Shown: positions 27,271 to 38,100, numbered from the stretch's first letter. The stretch is DNA of 64,000 bases from Chromatiales bacterium (GCA_016789885.1 JAEUPZ010000018.1:117343-181342), one strand, 5' to 3'. Numbers and translations are program-made. Notes: generated from the letters alone by a model not told the origin.

Positions 27271-28866
27271 TCAATCGACCGGCAGTCCCAGCGCCCCCGG
27301 GTTCATGAGGTTGTGGGGGTCGAGCAGCCGCTTCAGCGCAATCACCAGCTCGCGGGTCGCCGACCTGCGCGTGCGCAGGTAGGGGTAGTCCTTCCCCACC
27401 TGCATATGGCTCGCGCCGTTCTTCTCGCAGAGGTCCTGGATGCGGTGCTTCAGCTCCTTCACCAGCGCCCGGCCCGACGGGTTGTCCGGGTGCTTCGGCA
27501 CCTTCGGCAGCAGCGCCGCGGGGTACACGCGCTCGTGGTAGACCGACTGCGCGTCTTCCCACAGGAAGGTCGGCTCGTAGATGAAGGCGTTGGTGCTGAA
27601 GGTCATCAGCATGCGCGTGAGCTGCACGCGGTGCTGCTGCATGCGGTCGCGGTACTCGGCGAGCAGGGCCTCGAAATCGGCGTGGTGCTTCAGCACCGCG
27701 GTGAAGGGCAGCACGCCGTGGGTCGGCTTCCAGCGCTCGCCGTTGGGGCCGAGGATCGGCAGCAGCTCCATGAACGGGTTCGCGTTGAAATACGTCGGGA
27801 TGGAGTTGGCCACCTCGGCGCCGTAGCGGCCGGCGATGGCGCGCACGGCGGCGATCTTCTGCCGGGCTTCCGCGTCGGTCAGGCCCTCGGTGCTGAAGTG
27901 CGCCGAGTACACGGCCTTCTTCAGGAAGTTGCGCCCCGCGAGCCCCATGCGGGCCACCTGCAGGAAGCCGTCCACGGGGGAGCGCGCCGACTTGAACACC
28001 GACCAGGCGGCCTGCAGCGGGTCGGCCGACTCCATGCGCGTGAGCGCGGTCTTCTGCTGGCGCGGGTCGAGGCCGAAGTTCTGCGCCACGACGCCGAGCT
28101 TGCCGATCTCCATGAGCGCCTTCAGGCAGCTCTCGCCGTCGGGGAAGCCCCAGGAGCTCGCCGCGAAACCTTCCGGCCGCTGCAGCAGCCGCAGCGAGAT
28201 GCGGGCCTTCACGCCGAAGGCACCGGCATCGCCCACGAAGAGCCCCGCGAGGTCAGGACCATAGTGGCGGAAGAACGGCAGCGCGCCCTCCCCGCCGCCC
28301 GATCCGGTGCTGAGCAGGTCGCCGTTCGCCAGGATCACGTCCATGCCCACCAGCGACTCGGCCGAAATGCCGTACAGGCCCGACCCGTAGTTCACCGCGT
28401 AGTGCGACATGCCGCCGGCGACGGTGGCTGCGAGGCCCGAGAACGGGCCCCACATGGGCGTGCGCAGGCCCAGGGGCTTGAGCGCGTCGTTCAGCTCGGC
28501 CCAGGTCACGCCCGGCTCGACGGTCACGTACATGGCCGCGGCGTTCACGTCGATGCGCTTCAGCCGCGAGGCGTCGATGCACACCGTGCCCGGCTTCACG
28601 GCCAGGAACCCGTCGGTGTACGAGGCCCCGCCGCCCCGCACCACGATGGGCGCCTGCCGGCCAGCACAGGTCCGCACGACGGCCTGCAGCTCGTCGATGG
28701 TGCCCGGCCGCACCACCGCCACGCAGAGCTGGTCGGCCTGCCGGAACACGTCGGTGGAATAGAACCGGCGGTCGGCGTCGCCGGTCAGCACGTGGGGGGC
28801 GCCGACGGCGCCCTCGAGGGCGGCGAGCAGGTCGCCGGGGGAGAGGGTGTGGAGGTTGGCGTTCAT
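27271..28866 (-). CDS. FAD-binding oxidoreductase, vanillyl-alcohol oxidase / 4-cresol dehydrogenase-like
   Basis: 531 residues from MNANLHTLSPGD at 28866. The PCMH-type FAD domain is clear (VVRPGTIDELQAVVRTCAG, APIVVRGGGASYTDGFLAVK, YVTVEPGVTWAELNDALKPL, ESLVGMDVILANGDLLSTGS, DLAGLFVGDAGAFGVKARIS). The C-terminal half is a VAO-type substrate domain ending LLDPHNLMNPGALGLP. Members oxidise p-cresol, vanillyl alcohol, eugenol or hydroxy acids; 4-cresol dehydrogenases pair with a small cytochrome c, which is not adjacent here. The covalent flavin attachment residue cannot be fixed by eye. No operon partner is visible. Confidence 0.88.
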   Translation of the reverse strand: MNANLHTLSPGDLLAALEGAVGAPHVLTGDADRRFYSTDVFRQADQLCVAVVRPGTIDELQAVVRTCAGRQAPIVVRGGGASYTDGFLAVKPGTVCIDASRLKRIDVNAAAMYVTVEPGVTWAELNDALKPLGLRTPMWGPFSGLAATVAGGMSHYAVNYGSGLYGISAESLVGMDVILANGDLLSTGSGGGEGALPFFRHYGPDLAGLFVGDAGAFGVKARISLRLLQRPEGFAASSWGFPDGESCLKALMEIGKLGVVAQNFGLDPRQQKTALTRMESADPLQAAWSVFKSARSPVDGFLQVARMGLAGRNFLKKAVYSAHFSTEGLTDAEARQKIAAVRAIAGRYGAEVANSIPTYFNANPFMELLPILGPNGERWKPTHGVLPFTAVLKHHADFEALLAEYRDRMQQHRVQLTRMLMTFSTNAFIYEPTFLWEDAQSVYHERVYPAALLPKVPKHPDNPSGRALVKELKHRIQDLCEKNGASHMQVGKDYPYLRTRRSATRELVIALKRLLDPHNLMNPGALGLPVD

Positions 28867-28885
28867 GGGCGCGATTCTACGGACG

Positions 28886-29024
28886 GAATCCGGGGACAGT
28901 TCACTGATTATCGCGCTGCGACACCCAGTGGACCGGACCCGCCCCGGCCGCACTGCGGTCGACCACCGAGGGCGGCCCCGATCCTGTTGCACCGCCGGAA
29001 ATGAGTGAACTGTCCCCGGATTTC
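28886..29024. repeat. REPIN-like element, copy 2, with 98-base interior
   Basis: GAATCCGGGGACAGTTCACT at 28886-28905 reappears as its reverse complement at 29004-29024 (one base longer). The word is shared with the palindrome at 19999-20065. The interior is non-coding and different from copy 1. It lies between the divergent flavoenzyme and ATPase genes, so it separates their promoters. Confidence 0.8.
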
Positions 29025-29053
29025 GATTCGATGGCATTCCACTCACGCCGTGA

Positions 29054-30289
29054 ATGATTATCATGCACGCCATGGATACCGTCCCGCGCCTCGTCGCCAC
29101 CGCCCTCGCCGCCCGCCTCAAGGCCATGCCGGCCGTCGTCGTCACGGGCGCCCGCCAGACCGGCAAGAGCACGCTGGTCGCGAGCCTGTTGCCCGGCACC
29201 CGGCGCTATCACACCCTCGACGACCTCGACGTGCGAGACGCGGCACGGCGTGATCCGGACCTGCTGCTGGGCGGTCCCGGACCCGTGACCCTCGACGAGG
29301 TCCAGCGAGAGCCCGGCCTCCTGCCGGCCGTCAAGCGGGCCATCGACCGCCAGCGGCAGCCCGGGCGCTACCTGCTCACGGGGTCGGCCAACCTGCTGCT
29401 GATGCGCCAGGTGTCGGAGTCCCTGGCGGGCCGCGCCAGCTACCTGACGCTGTGGCCGCTCACCCGCCGCGAACAGCAGGGCCTCGGCACCTGCGGGCGC
29501 TGGGACGAGCTGCTGGCAACGCCCGACGCCGACTGGCGCGACCTGCTGGCCGACGGGCCCGACCTGCCCGAAGACTGGCGGGCCCTGGCCCGGCGTGGCG
29601 GCTACCCCACCCCGGCCCTCGAACTCACCACGGCGGCCGACCGCCGCATCTGGTTCGACGGCTACGTGCGCACGTACCTGGAGCGGGACCTGCAGGACCT
29701 GGCAAGCATCAGCGCCCTCCCCGACTTCCGGCGCCTGATGCGCGCCGCGAGCCTGCGCCTCGGCCAGCTGGTCAACCAGACCGACCTGGGCCGTGACGCG
29801 GCCCTTGGCCAGCCCACGGTGCACCGCTGGCTCAACCTGCTCGAGACCTCATACCTGCTGGTCCGCCTGCCTGCTTACGCGGTCAACCGTACGAAGCGCC
29901 TCATCAAGGCGCCGAAGCTCTACTGGAGCGACACCGGGATCGCCCTCAGCCTTGCCGAGACGGACGAGCCCGGCGGCGCCCACCTGGAAAACCTCATCCT
30001 CGCCGACCTGCTGGCCTGGCGCGATGCCCGCATCGAGCAGGCGACGATCAACTACTGGCGCACGGCCAGCGGCGACGAAGTGGATCTCGTCATCGAGGCC
30101 GGCGGGCGCCTGCTGCCCATCGAGATCAAGGCCGCGGCACGGCCGCGCCTCGCCGACTGCAAACACCTGCGCACCTTCCGGGCAGAGTACGGGGCGCAGG
30201 CCCGCGCCGGCCTGCTGCTGCATACCGGCAGCACCCTCGAGTGGCTCGCCCCCGACGTGCTGGCAGTGCCGTGGTGGCGGGTGGTATAG
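29054..30289 (+). CDS. AAA ATPase with DUF4143 domain (archaeal ATPase family)
   Basis: 411 residues. Walker A is VVVTGARQTGKSTL and Walker B is PVTLDEVQREPGLL, with a sensor-like RYLLTGSANLLLMRQVSESL. The C-terminal half is DUF4143 (RIWFDGYVRTYLERDLQDLA, RLMRAASLRLGQLVNQTDLG, LYWSDTGIALSLAE, EVDLVIEAGGRLLPIEIKAA); the last part resembles a nuclease fold (D..E.K). These proteins are common, strain-variable and of unclear function, sometimes linked to toxin-antitoxin or defence roles. Starts at 29063 and 29072 are also possible; no strong ribosome site is seen. It stands alone. Confidence 0.88.
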   Translation: MIIMHAMDTVPRLVATALAARLKAMPAVVVTGARQTGKSTLVASLLPGTRRYHTLDDLDVRDAARRDPDLLLGGPGPVTLDEVQREPGLLPAVKRAIDRQRQPGRYLLTGSANLLLMRQVSESLAGRASYLTLWPLTRREQQGLGTCGRWDELLATPDADWRDLLADGPDLPEDWRALARRGGYPTPALELTTAADRRIWFDGYVRTYLERDLQDLASISALPDFRRLMRAASLRLGQLVNQTDLGRDAALGQPTVHRWLNLLETSYLLVRLPAYAVNRTKRLIKAPKLYWSDTGIALSLAETDEPGGAHLENLILADLLAWRDARIEQATINYWRTASGDEVDLVIEAGGRLLPIEIKAAARPRLADCKHLRTFRAEYGAQARAGLLLHTGSTLEWLAPDVLAVPWWRVV

Positions 30290-30348
30290 CGGCCGCACCG
30301 TCGGCCTGCTACCGCCACCACAGCCCAGGTATCCCGCGGCGCCCCTCC

Positions 30349-32877
30349 CTACGGCACCACCCCCGACGGCCCCGGGGCCCGGCCGAACAGGCTCGTGAAC
30401 CGGGCCAGGTCGGAGAAGTTCACGACGCCATTGCCGTCCAGGTCGGCGTCGCGGTTCGACGTGCCGAAGCGCGAGCGGAAGATGCTCAGGTCGGCAAAGT
30501 TCACGCGCCCATCGTTGTTCAGGTCGGCGTCGCAGGCGTTGCCGTAGCCGTCACCGTCGGTGTCGCGCTGGTCCGGGTTGGCCACCGTCGTGCAGTTGTC
30601 CAGCTCGCTCGGCACCTCGTCGCCGTCGGGGTCAGCAACCACGCGCACGCTGACGAAGGCGTCGTCGAACCGCCGGCCGTCCTCGACGGCGTACTGGAAG
30701 CTGTCGAGCCCCTCGTAGCCGGGCGCCGCGGTATAGCGGGCCACGCGCTGGGCGCCGCTGCCCACGATGGCGACCGTGCCGTGCTGCGGGGCCGTGACGA
30801 TGCCGACGATGGCGGTGGAAAGGTCAAAGCCCACATCGTTGGCGAGGATCGGGATGTCAACCGACCGACCCGACGCCACCGAGGCGGAGTCGTCCTCGGC
30901 GACGATGGGCGGGCCATACACCTCGAAGAAGATGACGGCCGTATCGACGTCGTCGTCGGCATCCTGCACGGCGACCGTGCATTGATCCATGCCGGTGAAC
31001 TCGACAGGCGCGTAGTAATCCAGCCGCAGGAAGTTGCCGACGACCTGGGCCTGGCACTCGCCGCGCCGGGCCTCGCCCGTGATGCTGGCCGTGTGCACGG
31101 CCGCCGGGCCGTTCCCCGCCACGAAGGACAACCAGCTCGAGTAGACCTGGCCCTGGCTCAGGTAGCCGCCGTACTGGTCGCTCACTACCGGCGCCACGTC
31201 GGTGATCTGCACGGCCACGGCCCCGGTGGCCACGTCGCCATCGAGGTCGGTGATCTGGTAGCCGCAGCTGTCGGTCGCGCCACCGGCCACGAAGTCGGCC
31301 ACCGGCGTGTACATGATGACCGCCCCGGTCACGGTGCACACGCCCTGCCCCGGGGTACCGGCGGTGAGCAGAGTGACCGTGGCGGGCATGTTGCCCAGCT
31401 GCGTCAGTGACACGCCGGCCGCCGCGGCACCGCCAGTGCGGCCCTGGGTATTCAGCGCGAGCGGCACGATGCCACCAACGGGAGCGCTGTCGGGCTGCAC
31501 CGTGACGCGCACCTCGGCCGTATCGCAGACCTCACCGGTGCAGGCCTCGTAGCTGAAGCTCTCTACCCCGGTGAAGCCCGGCGGCGGCGTGTACGTGACC
31601 GCGCCCGCAGGCGTGGCCTCCGCCGTACCGCCCCGGTCCGGCGTCCCGACGATGCTGACCGTCGTCGCCGGCGGTGCCGGGAAGTTGCGGTCGTTGGCCA
31701 GCACGTTCAGCCCGTTGCTGCCCGAGCCGGACACCACGGTGAAGACGTCGGGCAGCGCGTTGGGCTCCCCGCCGTCGCCCGTGGCCTCGAAGCGCAGGCC
31801 GCCCATCTGGTACGAGTTGTCGGCAAATCCGCCGCCGAAGGCGGAGATGTTGTACTCCTGGGTCCAGTAGAAGTCGGCCGTCAGGCTGCCGTCGGCCGCC
31901 GTCGAGATGATGCCGACCAGGTTGTCGAAGCCCGGATCCTCGCGCCCCCCCCAGATCAGCACGCCGGTCGCGCACTCATCGAAGGACAGGTTGTTGGTGT
32001 CGCACGAGTAGGCCTGCGTGTCGACGCCGAGGAGACGGTCGCGGAACGCTGCCACCGTCTGGATGCCGGGGTTCGGCGCCGCCCCAAGCCGGTTGGCCAG
32101 GGCGGGTGACCGCTCGATGCCCACCGAACCGACTTCCGGCACCGGGGCCCACCAGGCCGGCGGCTGCGGCAGCGTGGCCTTGCTGTAGTTGTTGGTCGGG
32201 AAGCAGTCGTCGGGGTCGAAGCCGTTGCCAGACCCCGGGAACACCGCCCGGCACAGCCGCGTCGGCGTGCCCCGGCTACCGATGACGTAGTCAAAGCCGC
32301 CACGGTCGTTCGGAATCGCCTGGTCCACGCGGTATGGCGCCGTCATGGAATGGTCCATGCTCTGCCAGCGCTCGATGGCCTGGCTCGACTGCCCGGTCTG
32401 CAGGCTGCGCACGATGCCCGACGTCGGCGTCTGCCCCTGGATGCTGAAGGTCAGCAGCACCGTGTCGTCGCTGCCGTCCTCCGGGGTACCATTGTCGCTG
32501 ATGTCGACGGAACCCACCACCGTGGGCGGCAGCTTGATGTCGTCGGGCTCGAAGAAGTCCGTGGTCGACGGATTGGCGTCGTTCGGCGAGTAGAGCAGCG
32601 AGTCCCCCGGGCTACCGGGCGGGTAGTACCCGCCCTGCCGCGTGGGCCCGCTCCACCCGTAGGCGAAGTCCGGCGCATTGTTGCCGGACAGCTGGCTGCG
32701 TGCGTAGGTGCAGTCCTGGTTGGTGAAGACGTTGACGATGCGGGTGCACGAATGCTCGTTCTTGCCGAGCGCACCGGCGGTGATGTTGTAGGTCTGGGTG
32801 GCGGCGGTGGCAGCACCGAACGGCACCACGATGGCGACGGCCAGGGCCGCGCCGGACAGGCAGCGAGAGATAACCAT
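30349..32877 (-). CDS. Exported multidomain protein with cadherin/Ig-like repeats, TSP3 repeat and C-terminal dockerin-type domain
   Basis: 842 residues. The signal peptide (LSGAALAVAIVVPFGAATAA) is followed by an unnamed N-terminal domain of about 330 residues with paired Cys (EHSCTRIVNVFTNQDCTYAR, GGFDYVIGSRGTPTRLCRAV, EDPGFDNLVGIISTAADGSL), shared with the next gene. Cadherin-like modules follow (GLNVLANDRNF, VDIPILANDVGFD). Then come a TSP3 calcium repeat (DTDGDGYGNACDADLNNDG) and two dockerin F-hands (DLNNDGRVNFADLSIFRSRF, DLDGNGVVNFSDLARF), ending in the tail PGPSGVVP. No catalytic domain was recognised. It is the last of four similar minus-strand genes. I infer a cell-surface or matrix structural protein. 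Confidence 0.85.
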   Translation of the reverse strand: MVISRCLSGAALAVAIVVPFGAATAATQTYNITAGALGKNEHSCTRIVNVFTNQDCTYARSQLSGNNAPDFAYGWSGPTRQGGYYPPGSPGDSLLYSPNDANPSTTDFFEPDDIKLPPTVVGSVDISDNGTPEDGSDDTVLLTFSIQGQTPTSGIVRSLQTGQSSQAIERWQSMDHSMTAPYRVDQAIPNDRGGFDYVIGSRGTPTRLCRAVFPGSGNGFDPDDCFPTNNYSKATLPQPPAWWAPVPEVGSVGIERSPALANRLGAAPNPGIQTVAAFRDRLLGVDTQAYSCDTNNLSFDECATGVLIWGGREDPGFDNLVGIISTAADGSLTADFYWTQEYNISAFGGGFADNSYQMGGLRFEATGDGGEPNALPDVFTVVSGSGSNGLNVLANDRNFPAPPATTVSIVGTPDRGGTAEATPAGAVTYTPPPGFTGVESFSYEACTGEVCDTAEVRVTVQPDSAPVGGIVPLALNTQGRTGGAAAAGVSLTQLGNMPATVTLLTAGTPGQGVCTVTGAVIMYTPVADFVAGGATDSCGYQITDLDGDVATGAVAVQITDVAPVVSDQYGGYLSQGQVYSSWLSFVAGNGPAAVHTASITGEARRGECQAQVVGNFLRLDYYAPVEFTGMDQCTVAVQDADDDVDTAVIFFEVYGPPIVAEDDSASVASGRSVDIPILANDVGFDLSTAIVGIVTAPQHGTVAIVGSGAQRVARYTAAPGYEGLDSFQYAVEDGRRFDDAFVSVRVVADPDGDEVPSELDNCTTVANPDQRDTDGDGYGNACDADLNNDGRVNFADLSIFRSRFGTSNRDADLDGNGVVNFSDLARFTSLFGRAPGPSGVVP

Positions 32878-32953
32878 GTCTGTTCCCCCGAGGTGACCCC
32901 TGACACCGGCCGGAAGGCCGACAGCAGGGGGTGAAGGCTGGCCAATCCCTCGA

Positions 32954-32976
32954 CGGTCCCCACACCGGCAAGGCAC
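32954..32976 (-). promoter_or_regulatory. Conserved leader hairpin, copy A
   Basis: On the minus strand this reads GTGCCTTGCCGGTGTGGGG then ACCG. CGGT and ACCG can pair around a GTGGGG loop. A near-identical word occurs in the leader of the dockerin gene at 41149-42981 (43055-43077). It lies about 77 bases before the start at 32877. Shared regulation of the two genes is inference. Confidence 0.35.
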
Positions 32977-33113
32977 TCAGTACGTTCAACCCACGCGGCG
33001 GGCTGGTCCTCCGGCAAAGAAGTCCGGGGCCGCGACCAGCCGCTGGTGCGGCACCATCGCGGACCACACCGCAAGTGGCCCCGCAGCAGGCAGCGGTGCC
33101 CCGTCCCGCGTTG

Positions 33114-35132
33114 TCATGGCACCACCCCCGAAGGCCCCGGCACACCGCCAAACAGCGTCCGGAACTTCGCCAGGTCGGAGAAGTTGACGATGCCATTGCC
33201 GTCGAAGTCGGCATCGGCATCGGTAGTGCCGAAGCGCGAGCGGAAGACGCTGAGGTCGGCAAAGTTCACCCGGCCGTCGTTGTTCAGGTCGGCGTCGCAG
33301 GCGTTGCCGTAGCCGTCCCCGTCGGTGTCGCGCTGGTCGGCATTGGGTACGGCCGTGCAGTTGTCCTCCTCGGCGGAGATGCCGTCACCGTCGGGGTCGC
33401 TGATGACCCGCACGCTGACCGTGGCGATGCCGAACTTCAGCCCATCCTCCACTGCGTACTCGAAGCTGTCGGTCCCCGCGAAGCCGGGCGCCGGCACGTA
33501 GCGCGCCACCCGGGCCGCACCAGTACCGACGATCGTGACGTTGCCGTTCAGCGCGCCTGTCACCACGTCCACGATGGCGGTCGCGAGGTCAAAACCCTCG
33601 TCGTTGGCGAGGATCGGGATGTCGATGCTGCTGCCAGCGTTGGCCTGCGCCTCGTCATCGCCGGCGAAGAAGTTCATCGTGGTCACGGAGAACTGCCCCT
33701 CGACCCCACCGATCGCCAGCGTGGCCACGGCATTGCCACCGGCGGCCTCCGACGACGTCAACCGCACGCAGACGGTCTGGCCGCTCTCGATGGTGCCGTC
33801 AGCGCTCGTGAACGCCCCCTCACACCCGACCGAGTAGCTGCCGCCGGTGACACTGACCGGCGCCGGCACGTTGATTCCGGAAACGGTCACCGGAGCCGAC
33901 GTCACCTCCACTCCGGCGGCGGCGCCGACGACATCAGCAAACTCGAAGGCGTCCGGCACGGCGTCGGGGACTGGCCCGCTGGTCGCCGCAAGCCGGATCT
34001 CGCCCGCCAGGTATGAGTTGGTCGCAACACCACCGCCGAAGGCGCCGATGTTGTACTCCTGGGTCCAGTAGAACTGCGCGGACAGGCTGCCGTCGGCCGC
34101 CGTCGAAATGACCCCAACCAGGTTGTCGAAGCCAGGGTCTTCGCCGCCCCCGCCCCAGACCACCGCGCTGAGCAAGCAGTCATCGACTGCCTGGTTGCTG
34201 CTGTCGCAGGAGTAGGCAGCGGTGTCCACACCGAAGGTACGATCACGAAACTGACCGATGGTCTGGATACCCACGTTCGGGCTCGCACCCGGCCGGTTGG
34301 CCAGGGCCGGTGCCCGCTCGATGCCCACGGAGGCCACTGCGGGGACCGGCGCCCACCAGGCCGGCGGGGGCGGCAGCGAGACACTCTTGTCGTAGTTGTT
34401 GCTCGGGAAGCAGTCCTCCGGGTCGAAGGCGTTGTTCGCCACGGGATCGAAGCTGGGATCGTTGGGGCCCTTGGGGTTCAACGCCCGGCACAGCCGGGTC
34501 GGGGTCCCGCGGCTGCCGATGATGTAGTCAAAGCCGCCCGTGGCATTGGGAATGGCCTGGTCCACCGGGTAAGGGGCCGACATGGTGTGGTCGAGGCTCT
34601 GCCAGCGCTCCACGGCGATGGTGCTCTGGCCCGTCCCGATGCTGCGGACGATCCCGGCAGTTGGCGTCGGGCCCTGGATGCTGAAGGTCAGCAGCACCCG
34701 GTCGTCGGTGCCGCTGGCCGGCGTCCCGTTGTCGTCGACCTCCACGGAGCCGACCACCACCGGCTCCACCTTGATCAGGTCTGGCTCGAAGACCTCCGTC
34801 GTGGCCGGATTGGCGTCGTTCGGGTTGTACGTCGGCGGCGAGCCGACAGGTGGGTCCGCCGCGCTGCCCAAGGCGTAATAGCCACCCTGCCGGGTCGGGC
34901 CGCTCCAGCCGTAGAAGTTGTCTGGAACGCTGTTGGCCGACACCTGCGTCCGACCGAAGGTGCAGTCCTGGTTCGTGAAGGCATTGATGATGCGCGTGCA
35001 CGAATGCTCCACCTTGCCCATGCGCCCGTCGATGATGGTGTACACCTGGCTGTCGGCGCGCGCGGTGAACGGCAGGATGAGCACGCCAGCCAGCGCGGCG
35101 GACGTCAGAAGGGCTGCGGTATCACGGTTCAT
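33114..35132 (-). CDS. Exported multidomain protein with TSP3 repeat and C-terminal dockerin-type domain (paralogue of 30349-32877)
   Basis: 672 residues from MNRDTAALLTSAALAG at 35132, with AGGTGATGGT upstream. The same N-terminal domain as its neighbour is present (EHSCTRIINAFTNQDCTFGR, GGFDYIIGSRGTPTRLCRAL, EDPGFDNLVGVISTAADGSL). A short region follows with a Cys-flanked segment (GGSYSVGCEGAFTSADGTIE), a cadherin-like module (SIDIPILANDEGFD), TSP3 (DTDGDGYGNACDADLNNDG) and two F-hands (DLNNDGRVNFADLSVFRSRF, DFDGNGIVNFSDLAKF), ending PGPSGVVP. It lacks the middle Ig-like part of the neighbour. Duplication of one ancestor is evident at both DNA and protein level. Confidence 0.85.
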   Translation of the reverse strand: MNRDTAALLTSAALAGVLILPFTARADSQVYTIIDGRMGKVEHSCTRIINAFTNQDCTFGRTQVSANSVPDNFYGWSGPTRQGGYYALGSAADPPVGSPPTYNPNDANPATTEVFEPDLIKVEPVVVGSVEVDDNGTPASGTDDRVLLTFSIQGPTPTAGIVRSIGTGQSTIAVERWQSLDHTMSAPYPVDQAIPNATGGFDYIIGSRGTPTRLCRALNPKGPNDPSFDPVANNAFDPEDCFPSNNYDKSVSLPPPPAWWAPVPAVASVGIERAPALANRPGASPNVGIQTIGQFRDRTFGVDTAAYSCDSSNQAVDDCLLSAVVWGGGGEDPGFDNLVGVISTAADGSLSAQFYWTQEYNIGAFGGGVATNSYLAGEIRLAATSGPVPDAVPDAFEFADVVGAAAGVEVTSAPVTVSGINVPAPVSVTGGSYSVGCEGAFTSADGTIESGQTVCVRLTSSEAAGGNAVATLAIGGVEGQFSVTTMNFFAGDDEAQANAGSSIDIPILANDEGFDLATAIVDVVTGALNGNVTIVGTGAARVARYVPAPGFAGTDSFEYAVEDGLKFGIATVSVRVISDPDGDGISAEEDNCTAVPNADQRDTDGDGYGNACDADLNNDGRVNFADLSVFRSRFGTTDADADFDGNGIVNFSDLAKFRTLFGGVPGPSGVVP

Positions 35133-35169
35133 ACCATCACCTGCAACATGAAATTCACGGACCACACCA

Positions 35170-38100
35170 CTACGGCGATACCTTGCCGGTAATCACCAGC
35201 GGCGAGGCCTGCAACGTGCCGCAGCTGATGCTGTTGCCGCTGTAGCGGAGCGAGGTCGGGCAGCCACCCCCTGCCGATCCGGAGGCCGTACGTACCTCAC
35301 CCTGGTTCGTGCTGAGGTTGCCGGTGGCATCGATGTTCACCGAGGCCAGCACGCCGCTCAGGGTCGCGAGCAGAGTCCCGCCCGCTGCGTCGAACACCGG
35401 GATCGGGCCGACCGGCGTGGCTGCACCCGACGCCTGGTCGATACCCCAGCTGAGGAACGACCCGCTGCTCGTAAAGCCACCGCCCACTGTGCTCGGATTG
35501 CAGAGGACACCGCTGAAGTCAGCGACGGCGCACTGGAAGGCCGGGTCATTGAAGCTGACCGTACCGCCGGTGATCTGCCAATTGGAGTCGGTGAAAGTGC
35601 CCGTCAGGTTGACCGTGAGCGTCATCTGGTTGCTCACGCCATACCAGACATTCTTGAAGGGCGAGCCATCGGCCGAGCGGATGTTGTAGCCGCTGACTGC
35701 CGATGTCCCGGGCTGTGGACCAGCCCCCTCGTCGCTGGTGCTGACCACCACCAGGGTGCCGGTCAGGGTCGTCGGCGTGACGGACAGCGTGCCGGTGGCC
35801 TGGGCACCCGGACCGATGTCAGCAACCGGGGTGTTGGTGCTGATCTTGCACGCGTACTGGGCCTGGAAGGCCTCGGTACCCGGGCCACACCAGCCGGTGG
35901 GATCACCCGCCTTGGCGAAGTCGGCGTTGTAGTACGTCGTCGAATTGGCGCCCGACGTATCGGCTGTGAAGTAGGTGCCATTCGCCACCGTGCCCAGCGA
36001 GTTTGCGGCCGACGACGACCATCCCTTTGCCTGGCCACCCACTGCCCAGGTGAAAGTCACCTGGGCCATCGAGAACGGCCCGCTCACGGCGCCGACCTGC
36101 GCCGTCAGCACGGCCGTACTGAACCGGCCAAGGCTGTCGGTGATGGTGTACTCGATATCCACTGGCCCCGGGGGTGCGCTACCGCCAGGACTGTAGGTGA
36201 CCGTGGTACCGCTGACGGTGGCATAGCCGTAGGGCACGCTGCCGATGGCGACCACGCCACCGGCGATCCGCACGCCGGGAATCTGCGCCACATCGATGAA
36301 CGCCGACTGCGCGGGCGGGATGGCAAACCCGGCCGGCAGCGCCAGCGGCAGCGGCGGCGGCAGCGGCCTCGCGAAGAGCTGGCGGAAGATCGCCAGGTCG
36401 CCGAAGTTCACGACCCCGTTGCCGTCCAGGTCGGCGTCGGCGTTGGTGGTGCCGAACCGCGTGCGGAAGATGGCCAGGTCCTCGAAGTTGGGCGTGGTGC
36501 CCTTGTTCTTCAGGTCGCCGTTGCAGATGTTGCCGATGCCGCTGTTGCGCGTGTCACGCTGGTTCGTGTTGGCGGTGTTCACGCAGTTGTCGCGGTAGTC
36601 GGGCACCGTGTCGCCATCGGTGTCGCGCACCACGGTGACCGTGACGGTGGCGTCGCGGCCCGTCGTGCCGTCAGACGCCCGGTAGACGAACGTATCGGTC
36701 ACCCGGAGCTGGCCGGCCGGCAGCGTCGCCGGCGCCGTGTACTGCACGGCAATGGCAGCGGGCTGGCCGGGCGACCCGGTCACTGCAGCGTTGCCCAGGG
36801 CGGGGGCCTGCTGCAGGGACACCGTCACTGGCGTGCGCTGGAGGTCGTCGTTGGCGAGCACCGCGAGGGACACGGTCCGTCCGGCAATGACCTCCGCCGT
36901 ATCGTCGGCGGGCCGCGGGCTCAGGTCGACGACGAACTGCACCTCCGTGCAGCTGGTGTTGCCCGCAGCATCGCTATCGCAGACGCGGACGTCGTAGGTG
37001 CCATCGGCCGCCGGTGGCTGGTATTCGGCGACCGGCGTGCCGTTGACGCTGATCTGCCGCGTGCCGTCCGCGGGCTGCGGGCTGAAGTCGAGGTTGCCGG
37101 CGTTATCGAGTACGTCCACCTGCGGTGCCGGCGGCGGCGTCGTGTCGACGGTGAACCCGCGCGACACACTGGCGGCGCTGCCGATGGCGGCGATCGCGTC
37201 GTAGGGGCCATCGGCCGGCAGATCCCCGGTGGCCACGTTGATGGACCAGTAGCCGACGTCCGGCTGCCCGCCCGTGGGCAGGGTGGTGTCGCGCAGGCGC
37301 ACGTCATCCACCACGACGGCGGTATCCGTGCCCGCCTGGGCGGCGACGAACACGCGGTAGGGCCCCGGGGGCAGGTCACTGCCGAACCAGCTGATGGAGT
37401 ACGGGGCGAAGGGCTGGCCCGGCACGATGCCGGTGAAGGTCTCGCTGCGCACCACCGCGCCCGTCGTGGCGTCGACCAGGCCCAGCACCACGCCCCCGAC
37501 ACTGCTGCCCTGGGGATGGCCGGCAACCCGCGCCTCGAGCACGTACTCCCGGCCCGGGAAGAAGTTCACGTCCTGCACGCTGACGATGCGGCCGGCCGAG
37601 CCGCCGCTGACGTTCAGGGCCACGCAGCCGCCCGCGCCGCCAGCGCAGGTGATCTCCACCGGGTCAGTGAGGGACAGGCCCGAGATGTCGAGCTTGCGGA
37701 TGGCCAGCGTGCCGCAGGTGATGCCAGCCGCCGCGCTCCAGCGAACCGAGGTGGCGCAGCCGCCGCCGCCGGATCCGGAGCCCGTCCGCGTCTCGCCCTT
37801 GACGGTCGTGATGTTGCCGGCGCCGTCGATGACCACCGAGGCACGCACGCCGGACAGCGTCGCCAGCTGGGTAGCCCCGGTCGGGTCGAAGACCCGGATG
37901 TCGCTTACGCCCGTACCCGGACCACTGCCCTGGGCCATGCCCCACGACAGCATCTGGCCATTGGCCTGGAAGCCGCCGCCCACCGTGCTCGGGTTGCAGA
38001 GCACGCCGCTGAAATCGGCGACGCCGCACTGGAAGGCCGGGTCGAAGAAGCTGACCGTACCCCCGGTGATCTCCCAGTTCGTCGCGGTAAAGGTGCCCGT

